In this document: positions 15,221 through 23,600 of the stretch, in pieces
Layout of the letters: the number at the start of each line of letters is the position of its first letter
Numbering within the stretch: position 1 is the first letter of the stretch
From: Candidatus Obscuribacterales bacterium
GTDB taxonomy: Bacteria; Cyanobacteriota; Vampirovibrionia; Obscuribacterales; Obscuribacteraceae
Assembly (NCBI GenBank): GCA_031292355.1
Contig: JARLHI010000075.1
Coordinates: 434,001-498,000, forward strand
Reading direction: 5' to 3'
Length of the DNA: 64,000 nt
The notes under the pieces: model-generated
What the model saw: the letters and a program-made list of their open reading frames with translations, nothing else
The model's database searches: none
What the model was told of the DNA's origin: nothing
Program-made: the position numbers and the translations under genes

Positions 15221-16579
15221 TCACTTTGGCTTCTCAATCAAAAGCGCTGCGTCGTCAAAGTAGACGGCTGCGAGTCCTTCTGAAAAATTCACAGCACGAT
15301 CAAACTGCGGCTTAATCAACCACTTTCCGGTTTTCCCTATGTAGCCAAACAGTCCTGTGCCATTTTTCAACACCGACGCATAACAGAGCCCATCGTGAAA
15401 TTCTCCGACATCGCAAGGAGGCAACTTAATAACAATCTGTCCCGAGGTGTTTATAAATCCCTTGCCGTTGTCTGGCAAAGTCACTGAAGCTAGACCCTCG
15501 GAAAAATTTCCTTCTACTTTAAAATTCTCAGTTGACCCAATCACCAGCTCGCCTTTTTTATTGATGAATCCAGACTCTTCGTCCATGCCAACACGAGCCA
15601 GTCCGTCATGAAAGTCTTGGAAATCAGAATACTTAAATGGTATCACCAGTCTACCGCTCTTATCTATGAAACCCCAGCGCCTCTCCGAATCGCTCAGACA
15701 GACCGCGGCTAAGCCATCAGCAAAGCTCGAAGCGGCGTAGAATTTTGGCTGAATAACGATATTGCCTCTGGTGTCGACAAATCCAAATAAATTCTTGGCT
15801 TTAAACGGAAGTAAACCTTCGGAAAATGACACCAATTCTGGCGTGCCAGGAAGTCGTTTTATAGTTGTTCCTTTTGAATCAACGATTGCGTAGTCGCGGT
15901 AACCGCCATTGACTGAATAACACATGTCTGCGTACGAATTCTCAGCCATTTGCGCAAGATTTTCAATTACACAAAACAGTGGATTCGTTTGTTTAAAATG
16001 AAAACGCTCAGTTGGCAACCGAACGGGTGCAATTCCTTCTCTGAATACACAGCAAGCTTTAAATTGACGTTTCCATAGTCTGCCGTTTTCATCAATGTAG
16101 GTCTGAATGTTGGTCGAGTCGCCACCGTAGCAAACTGAAGGAATAGTATATTCAACCTGCGCCAAATGTTCGAACATGTCGCTCGTTCCTGCGAATAGTT
16201 TATCGGTGATTGGTTTGCCCGTTCTGTCAATGAGAGTTTGTGATGCGAAAAAGTCCTTGCCTATCGAAACGCTCGCAAACCCATTTTTAAATCTTGTTGA
16301 CGAATTAAATTTCGGCTCGATTACAATCTTTCCGGAGCGATCGACAAATCCCCAGCCGCCGTAATAATGCCGCTGGACGTGTGCGTAAGCAAGGACTTCC
16401 GGAGTGCCCGACGGAAGAAATAGTTTATGATCTTTGTTAATGCGATAAATATTGCCGTGTTTATAAATTTCGTCGTCTCTAAAAGCTTTATCTATGCTAA
16501 ATATCTGTCTGAATGGAACTATCACCAATACCAGGATTAGCATGATTACTGTTGATACGACTTCAAGAGCCCTTTTCAT
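15221..16579 (-). CDS. Membrane-anchored WG-repeat protein
   Basis: The protein has 452 residues. An N-terminal hydrophobic segment (8-24, VVSTVIMLILVLVIVPF) lacks a lipobox and a clear cleavage site, so it is probably a signal anchor. Nine or so WG repeats follow, for example WGFVDRSGKIVIEPKFN, FGFVDTRGNIVIQPKFY, WGFIDKSGRLVIPFKYS and FGYIGKTGKWLIKPQFD. Each is followed by F.dGLA.V. WG repeats form extracytoplasmic beta structures thought to bind ligands or proteins. The gene shares architecture with 17431-18621 and 27579-28922, which suggests local duplication. Confidence 0.8.
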   Translation of the reverse strand: MKRALEVVSTVIMLILVLVIVPFRQIFSIDKAFRDDEIYKHGNIYRINKDHKLFLPSGTPEVLAYAHVQRHYYGGWGFVDRSGKIVIEPKFNSSTRFKNGFASVSIGKDFFASQTLIDRTGKPITDKLFAGTSDMFEHLAQVEYTIPSVCYGGDSTNIQTYIDENGRLWKRQFKACCVFREGIAPVRLPTERFHFKQTNPLFCVIENLAQMAENSYADMCYSVNGGYRDYAIVDSKGTTIKRLPGTPELVSFSEGLLPFKAKNLFGFVDTRGNIVIQPKFYAASSFADGLAAVCLSDSERRWGFIDKSGRLVIPFKYSDFQDFHDGLARVGMDEESGFINKKGELVIGSTENFKVEGNFSEGLASVTLPDNGKGFINTSGQIVIKLPPCDVGEFHDGLCYASVLKNGTGLFGYIGKTGKWLIKPQFDRAVNFSEGLAAVYFDDAALLIEKPK

Positions 16580-16700
16580 ACAAGCAGTCCTAATTACAGA
16601 TCAGTAGATGGTTTGGCGAGGTCGGAGTAAAGACAATTCAGCAGGTCAGTAAAAAACAATCAAATAAGTCTGCGTGAATGAACGATATCTACACATGAAA

Positions 16701-17087
16701 TCACTCTCCTATTTTATTGAATTCCGAATTCGGATTTTTTTTATCAATCTCTATCAACAAATCAAATCCGCGGATCGACATCATTGAAAGAAAGATGACG
16801 GCAGACCAAAAACCGATTTTCTTGATTCGGCTTAAATAGGGAGATTTCTCTTCCGACTTGGATTTGCTTAATCGAAGTCTTATGCTCCGAAAAACAAGCA
16901 AAACGAAATTCTCAATTGCCATGGCAGAAGCCGTTAAACAGATATTGACAAGCCAAAAGATTCCCACGCATTGCCAGCGGTGAAAGAACGGATCCGGCGC
17001 GCAACTCCAATAAGCAGCCCAATTGAGAAAAGATATGGGAAGCAAAAAGCAGACGAATAGAAAAAGCTGTCTTTTAGTTACGTACAA
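16701..17087 (-). CDS. Small three-TM membrane protein, unknown
   Basis: The product has 128 residues with three hydrophobic helices (about 8-25 LFLFVCFLLPISFL, 40-62 GIFWLVNICLTASAMAIENF, 92-108 IGFWSAVIFLSMMSIRG) and a basic cytoplasmic loop (LRLSKSKSEEKS). It starts with TTG, overlapping the end of the 45-codon frame upstream. No family is recognised. It lies between two WG-repeat genes in the same orientation. Confidence 0.45.
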   Translation of the reverse strand: MYVTKRQLFLFVCFLLPISFLNWAAYWSCAPDPFFHRWQCVGIFWLVNICLTASAMAIENFVLLVFRSIRLRLSKSKSEEKSPYLSRIKKIGFWSAVIFLSMMSIRGFDLLIEIDKKNPNSEFNKIGE

Positions 17088-17211
17088 GTATTATTTCTCC
17101 TTCGCCAGGGCTTGTAGAAAATGTCAGCAGAGTTCGGGAAACATCGTAGTCGCTACTCAGTCCTAGTCCATCGACGTCGTATTTAATTTCTATGCCCTTC
17201 CACCTGGACAT
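17074..17211 (-). CDS. Small ORF (45 residues) overlapping the next gene start
   Basis: The frame reads MSRWKGIEIKYDVDGLGLSS then DYDVSRTLLTFSTSPGEGEI. It has protein-like alternation and overlaps the TTG start of the downstream membrane protein by 14 bases. It may be the tail of a degraded protein, since the frame is closed by a TAA seven codons upstream of the ATG. There is no family match. Confidence 0.25.
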   Translation of the reverse strand: MSRWKGIEIKYDVDGLGLSSDYDVSRTLLTFSTSPGEGEIILVRN

Positions 17212-17430
17212 AATCGATGCTTGAACTTACGGGGCCATCGGCTGGATTTCTTTGCAGCTCCTCTTCTGTATTTATCTATTTCATCAACGACGCCCACATG
17301 CTCATGCGCTTCAGCAACACGCTACAGCAAGATCAATGTCGTGCAAAAATTTACGCCTAATAATATTTTATGCAAAAGATTGCCTCTCATTTTATAAATA
17401 ATGCTCATGAATTGCGGTGCCTTAGCTAGA
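17212..17430. other. Short gene-free stretch
   Basis: No supported frame is present. It separates the small membrane protein from the 3' end of the WG lipoprotein gene, and no terminator-like hairpin with a T-run is evident. Confidence 0.4.
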
Positions 17431-18621
17431 CTATTGCTTGTGAAAGCAGACGGCTGCCAAACCTTCGGAAAAATCAGAGCACTCTATAAATTGTGGTTTG
17501 ATTTGCCAGTCGCCAGACCTGTTGATGTAGCCAAATGTACCTCGATTATTTTCATAGAAATTTGTCTTGCAGAGGCCTTCATGAAAATCATCGCCCAAAT
17601 ATATCGGAGGCTTCAGCTTGATCACAACCTTTCCGCTCTTATCGATAAACCCCCCGGAAAATGGTTTATTTAAATGCACTGCAGCTAAGCCATCCGAAAA
17701 ATTCCCCCAGCATTTCCAATCCTTTTCTCGAAGTACGAATGCCCCTGTTTCGTCGATAAATCCAGATTCGGAACCCTTATCTACTTTGGCTAACCCTTCG
17801 TTAAATTCAGAGGGACCATCAAAGATGCATGGGAGCACTAAGTCGCCTGAGTGGTTGATGAATCCCCACTTTCCACCATTAGTCATGCAAACGCAAGCAA
17901 GCCCCTCCTTAAAGTCAGCCGCAGCCCAAAATTTCGGAGGGATGGCTACCTCGCCCTTTCTATCCATGTAACCAGTCTTAGTTTTCACTTTGAGAGGAAT
18001 CAGTCCCTCAGAAAAATTCAAGCGTACTGCGCCTCCGGGGAGCTTCTTTAGAATGTTGCCTCGACGGCCAATCAAAACATAGTTGCCGATGTAGCCTTTT
18101 TCGTCGAACATTTTTTCACCCATTGGGAAATCTATTGGTCCAATAGGCAAACTTGCCACGGCAACTCCATTCGAAAAATTTCCGCACTCTCGAAACCGAC
18201 ATGGCATAATAGTGCCATCGCGATTTATATATGTTTGAGTTGGCAGGTCGACCTCTTTGGGCTTGTCAGACTTGTCCAACGTTTCAACGACAGCGACGTC
18301 ATTTAACATCTCCAACGTTTTCTTTAATCGAAGAGACGTAATGGGAACTCCTTTTCTATCGACGATCGTCATGAAATCTTTTCCGTCAGCCGTAAAACTG
18401 GCATTTACCAATCCGTCCTTGAACTTGGCCTCTGAATTGAATTGGGGCTTGATGACAACGGCACCAGTTTGATCTATGAAACCCCATTCACCTCTATATA
18501 CTGGTCGCTCTATAGAGCGGCAGTGAGTCGAACTTCCACGACACGACGATAGTCCGAAGAGAGCGATACCGAGCAAACAGATCGCTAAAACCTGATGCGA
18601 TGGGAAACGATAAAATTGCAT
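17431..18621 (-). CDS. WG-repeat lipoprotein
   Basis: The protein has 396 residues. The signal peptide carries a lipobox (ALFGLSSC, Cys at about 27), so the protein is lipid-anchored. WG repeats follow, including WGFIDQTGAVVIKPQFN, TGYMDRKGEVAIPPKFW, WGFINHSGDLVLPCIFD and FGYINRSGDWQIKPQFI, with spacer motifs F.eGLA.V. The last repeat and C terminus closely parallel the WG protein at 15221-16579. The two were likely produced by duplication and then acquired different membrane anchors. Confidence 0.8.
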   Translation of the reverse strand: MQFYRFPSHQVLAICLLGIALFGLSSCRGSSTHCRSIERPVYRGEWGFIDQTGAVVIKPQFNSEAKFKDGLVNASFTADGKDFMTIVDRKGVPITSLRLKKTLEMLNDVAVVETLDKSDKPKEVDLPTQTYINRDGTIMPCRFRECGNFSNGVAVASLPIGPIDFPMGEKMFDEKGYIGNYVLIGRRGNILKKLPGGAVRLNFSEGLIPLKVKTKTGYMDRKGEVAIPPKFWAAADFKEGLACVCMTNGGKWGFINHSGDLVLPCIFDGPSEFNEGLAKVDKGSESGFIDETGAFVLREKDWKCWGNFSDGLAAVHLNKPFSGGFIDKSGKVVIKLKPPIYLGDDFHEGLCKTNFYENNRGTFGYINRSGDWQIKPQFIECSDFSEGLAAVCFHKQ

Positions 18622-18831
18622 TTTGCTGGTGACGTCCCGTGTTGAAGCTGATCGACTAGTAAAATTTAAACTTAGCCGCCTATTATATTATGCACTAGGA
18701 CAATGTTTTTCTTGGGAATGTCTTGCTGCTGCGGCACGCCTGAATCTGCCCAAATTAAGCGGATCATGCGTATTCGCATCATTGACAGATAGTGCCACAG
18801 CACATAGTCTGAGTTTATAACCGCCAGGACT

Positions 18832-20145
18832 ATGCTCATGCTCCCACGCTGCTACGACGTTTTGCTCCGTATTTTTCTAATTTGTATTACGCTGCAATTC
18901 ACCCTCAGAGTGAGTGAAGCGCTGTGCGCCGATTTGCGGTTTGATAGGGACTGCTTTAATTGTGTTGAGCTGGCATTAGTCGCACTGTTTATGGGTGTTT
19001 TGCTCTGGTTCAAAGACAGACACCTTGCGCGAGAGCCGATCGCAAAATTTTTTCCGGATTTTCCTGAGTTCGGGGCCTCCTTCAAAAAGACTTTTCGTTT
19101 GGATACCCTGAGGGCTTTCCTCTTGGTGTATTCCTGCGTCGCTTTATGCCTTTTTCCAGCCATGGGCAGTCGACCAACTTTCGACAATGCCCTCAAAACT
19201 GCTGCGTGTTGCTTTGAAGTGGCTAATCAATATGAACTCGCGGAGGAAATCTACCAGAGAGTACCGGATAAGTGGATATACAGCACATTAGCAAGTTGGC
19301 AAACCTGCAGAAAAAAAGAAGACCCGCGACGGTTTGCACAAAGGAATATTGCAGTCGCCCACGTCTACGGCAGCAACAGTGTGCAGATGGGTGACCGTTA
19401 CTTTTATATTGCCTCTAACTGTTTAAACCATGACGACACTGGCATCGACGGTGAAATTTCTCACTCCTGGCTTGAGAAGGCGAAAAAAATCTACGAAGAG
19501 AATAATGCCTCCAGCAGATTGATTGATTGTCTTGGCCAAATGGCTGTCATTAAAGAGAACCAAAATAATGTGGCTGAATGCACCGCATTAATCAAGAAGG
19601 CGGCGGCGCTGACGCTCAGCGTAGGTGGAGCATCAGGCGGTTACTACTGTTATCTTCTGGAAGGCATAGCTACGAAAAAGGGACTAAACAACGAAAACAT
19701 GGTTTTTAGTAGAGCGAATGAAAAAGGCCCGCAATTAGCTGCTGCCAGCTACGCCGCCGATGATAGAGTGAGACCCTACGCAGTTTGTCTTGTGCTTATG
19801 CTCTCAATTCTTGCATCCGGATTGGGTCAAGCAACATTATCTGAATTTAGTCTCGAGCGGCTCAATAGAAATTTGATGAAGAAGTTTCTTGAAACAGCAG
19901 ATAGTCAGTTTCGGTTCGCCCTTTTAAATACCTCGATTTCGATCGATCTGATGCAAAATAATGTTGAGACCGCACTCGCTAAGAGTGAATATTTGCTGCA
20001 ATTGGCTCATGGAAATTCTTTGACATCACTAAATTTGCCGTCGAGCTTCGATTGGTTGGGAAAACGCAATAAGGCGATTTTTACTCGTGAAATTTTTGCC
20101 GCCGCACTGACAACAGTGATAATCGGCATGCTGTCGATTAATTAG
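18832..20145 (+). CDS. Membrane protein with TPR-like helical repeats
   Basis: The protein has 437 residues. The N terminus holds hydrophobic helices (about 8-25 VLLRIFLICITLQFTL, 48-62 CVELALVALFMGVLLWF, 95-112 FLLVYSCVALCLFPAMG). A soluble helical region with TPR character follows (AACCFEVANQYELAEEIYQR then AKKIYEENNASSRLIDCLGQ). Two more TM helices are near 325-345 (VCLVLMLSILASGLG) and at the very C terminus (AALTTVIIGMLSIN). A scaffold at the inner membrane is plausible; no family function can be given. An in-frame second Met three codons in (MLMLPR) could be the start. Confidence 0.55.
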   Translation: MLMLPRCYDVLLRIFLICITLQFTLRVSEALCADLRFDRDCFNCVELALVALFMGVLLWFKDRHLAREPIAKFFPDFPEFGASFKKTFRLDTLRAFLLVYSCVALCLFPAMGSRPTFDNALKTAACCFEVANQYELAEEIYQRVPDKWIYSTLASWQTCRKKEDPRRFAQRNIAVAHVYGSNSVQMGDRYFYIASNCLNHDDTGIDGEISHSWLEKAKKIYEENNASSRLIDCLGQMAVIKENQNNVAECTALIKKAAALTLSVGGASGGYYCYLLEGIATKKGLNNENMVFSRANEKGPQLAAASYAADDRVRPYAVCLVLMLSILASGLGQATLSEFSLERLNRNLMKKFLETADSQFRFALLNTSISIDLMQNNVETALAKSEYLLQLAHGNSLTSLNLPSSFDWLGKRNKAIFTREIFAAALTTVIIGMLSIN

Positions 20146-20399
20146 TATCTCGAAGAGGAAGGTCCGGCTTACGTGATCAAATTTCGCTTGCTCGGAGGCG
20201 ATGATCAATACTTGCTCGATTTGGGTAGGACAGACTGGGCAGATTGGAGCGGTGAGGGGGATTTACTGTTCGCCAGAGACGGTAGCATTTATCGGCTAAA
20301 AAGTCTGAGTGGAATATTGAGAAAGCCGTGCTTTTGATAGATCTCAACGACTCGGTCTTTGAGGCTGTGGAAGCGCCCGCTGATTACAAGAGCTGGTGA
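20146..20399 (+). pseudogene. Second C-terminal fragment of the SPDG-type protein, frameshifted
   Basis: Directly after the TPR membrane protein stop, a frame without a start reads YLEEEGPAYVIKFRLLGGDD then LLDLGRTDWADWSGEGDLLF and ARDGSIYRLK. After one extra base it continues KSEWNIEKAVLLIDLNDSVF then EAVEAPADYKSW. It aligns with 13011-13202 through both halves. The lesions differ (frameshift here, TGA there), so the two copies decayed independently after duplication. Confidence 0.55.
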
Positions 20400-20548
20400 C
20401 GATTCAGGCAACTGAACTGTGGTTGGAGTATCTTGCATTCTATCATCCGATGCACTAGCTCCTTCCACGAGCCAAATTAATCACTCTTTCTGTGCAGACG
20501 AAATCAGTCATTGCCGCAGCAAAAAGAATGATATATATTTGGAGGGAT

Positions 20549-20656
20549 ATGAAAAATCCATTTGCAGGAAATACACTGCATCTTAAATGCACAGTTACGC
20601 ACAGGCGAATCCATAGATGCAGCACACAACGAAGCGCAACCTGGCTATCCTGCTAA
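20549..20656 (+). CDS. Possible leader ORF (35 codons) before the giant TPR gene
   Basis: A very good SD (GGAGGGAT) precedes ATG 20549. The frame MKNPFAGNTLHLKCTVTHRR ends at TAA 20654-20656, overlapping the first 13 codons of the 1936-residue protein in another phase. The large gene itself has no convincing SD before ATG 20617. This ORF may therefore be a translational-coupling leader, or the true N terminus may involve a frameshift. Confidence 0.3.
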   Translation: MKNPFAGNTLHLKCTVTHRRIHRCSTQRSATWLSC

Positions 20657-23600
20657 CAGCCACCTCGATTAGCCTGGTCTCAATTCTGGCCGCTCGTTCA
20701 GACTTGCCTAAAGACTCGCCAGCGCAGACAAGCGTCGACGGCATCTCGGACACTGGCGAGACCGGTGTAGTTCTGAAAAGACTGAGTGACGGCAAGACGA
20801 ACATACAAGTCTCGTCACATCTGGACCAAAAACTGCGAAACGAGTTGTATTTCTCTGGCGATTCATTTGTGATCAAAATTGGTGACACGTACACGAGAGG
20901 AAAATCAATTGAAGAGTTAAACAAATTGCTGCGCGGTCCGGTGAACTCAAAAATCGATGTCGTCTTTTTAGAAGGCGACCAGGTCAAATCTAAATCACTG
21001 ACTCGCCTCTCCGGCACGCAAACAATAAACAAGCAAAGCTACACTAATGGATTGCTCAATCTAAATAGTCTCTTTACCAGCGTCCGAGACACAAGCCAGG
21101 AGGCTTGCCGGTCGGGCGAGTCCTGGCACGCAGAAGGCAACAACCTGGCGGCGGCACCTTATTTTATTGTCGCAGTTCATCCGCCAGAATTTATGTCTTT
21201 GAGATTGTTTGATGACGAAAAAAAATCTCTGCCCGCAGCACTGAAGTTTTTTGCTCGCAGCGGATTGTTCAACGAATTCGATTCCGCAGCGAAATCACTC
21301 TCCGATTTCGCAAAAAAGAATGACACGGACTTCAACAACGATAACTGCGAACTATTCACAAAAGGTGCCGACGTCCTGGCTCGCAACGGTCATCTAGACG
21401 ACGCCTCAGCAATCACCGAAAAGCTATTTCTCAAAACTTCTTCTCTCTCACCGGAAAACAAGATTAGCGTTCTGCAAACTCGAGCATTCATCCAGACGAA
21501 AAAAGGTGAAAAAGAAGCAGCATTACAAAGCTACAACGACCTCGCAAAACTTTGCTCCGAATTGCCGCCACAGGCAACAGATCAAAAACTTGAAGTTCTT
21601 GGCGAGATAGTCTCATACTTCAGTCAGACTGAACACCTAGACCTTGCAGAATCCGCCCAATCACAGCTCGTCGCAACCGTTAATCCATTTGGTCCTAATA
21701 GACTTTTTAATTATCAAAGAAAAGTTGATGCGCTGTTAAAACTGAGTGACATCTACAAAAGCCTGGGAAATTACGACAAAGAAAGCAAGCTTTTGCAGCA
21801 ATGTCTAGACCTTTATAACGAAAATCTGAACGCCCAAGAAAAAGTGATATTAGAACGAATCGGCTCCCTCTGTCCAAGCATCATCACGACACGGATAGCT
21901 GAGTCTTATTATAGAGAAGGATCGACCGACAAAGCCTCCGCAGAAATCACTAAAGCCCTTAAAATTACCACTGATGCCATTGGTGCAGACAGCAGCATAA
22001 GCTCGCAACTGGCCACGATGCAAAAACTTTTGACTGCAACAAATGAGAAAGCAGAATCCGAGAGGATAATTGCAGCATTTAAGAATCTGGATACTTTGAC
22101 ATCAACGCAGTCACTAGAAAACAATTCTGCACAAGAACTCGACGCAAAACAAGCCCGAGAATGCTACGACGACAAAACAAAGCATTCAGACAAATCGAAC
22201 GCAAAGCTTGAATCCATCATTAGCCGAGAATTAGCAAAAACAGAGCACACCGCTGATGATATCACCCGCATCATCAATTTGATTCGTCTTACCGAAACGT
22301 CAAACAACAAAAAAAGATCCATCGGTCTCCTCGAGAGATTGAACCCATGCTTCGAAAAATCAGAGTTAAAATACAGCACTACTCAGTTATTCCAGAAGAT
22401 AGAACTGGCGATGCTGACAGGCGCAAAAGTCGATGCGATTAAGTCCGAACCGCTCTGGCAATCCTTCGATGCCTTCATAAAGCAAATTCAAACACCCTCA
22501 TATGGCACACCACGACAACTTGCTATGGGCATCTCGTACGCATATGCCTTTTTAAAAGAGCCAGAAAAGTCACTCGCCGTGCTTGAATATGCGCAACTTC
22601 AGCAAGCGGCGCCGGTTGCGGCGTACAAAGCGCTTCTATATCTGTTGGAGGACAATGACAGCGCGGCGCAATCTCAGATAGCAGCCCTACGCTCCAGCAC
22701 ACAAAGAATAGATTCTGAAGTCATCAAAATGATGGTGCTTTTGAGCAACACTTACTTTCATAGAGGCAACACAAAGCTAGCTTCAGAAATTCTTCAACCT
22801 GATTTTATTCCGTCAAATTCGACGGCTGACAGCACTCTCACTCGAATGCGTATTGTGCTTCAGTATCAACAGGGAAAATATCAAGACGCTCTCAACGCTT
22901 TAAAAGGAGAAGACACGTCTTTTAGTTTCGGAAACGCGCCCGTGAATATGTCTCTGCTTAAAGCCGTGCTTTTCGAAAAGACTGACCAACCCAATGAAGC
23001 TATTTTGGCGCTACTCAAGTGTCAAGCGCCTCCAGAACTCAGGCCAATGCTACTTCACCAGGCGGTCCTTCAGGCTCGAAAAATGAAATCGTTTCCGCCG
23101 GAAACTGTGAAAGCGCTGGTTGAGGCAACGCGCTTTTACAACGCTGCGCAAAGCGCTGAGCATCTTAAAGATATGGAGTATATCAACTCAATTGCCAGTG
23201 CAAATAAGACTTCAGATTCAGAAAAAACCAATCTTGAATATCAAATTGCAACAACCAAAGCCAGCCTGGAGCCTTTATCATACCGTTTGCTTGGCGCCAT
23301 TAATCGCGCAAAAAAACTTGAAAATGATGGTGACCAATCAGCTCCCTCCGAGTGGGCAAACGTTGCTCGCCTCTACTTTGCAGAAAAAAATTATGATGAA
23401 GGCACATCAGCGATGGTTCACGCTTTGCAGATGAAAAATGGTGCTGCATTCAATCACGGCATGTACCATCCAGGTAATTTCAGAGGTGACTCAGGCTTCA
23501 CAATACTAGTCGACGCGAAAAAATATGACGACGCCGAAAAAATATTGAAACAAGCAATAATAGCGCCCGGCAAAATTGGTGTCACACAGTCAAGTTTTAT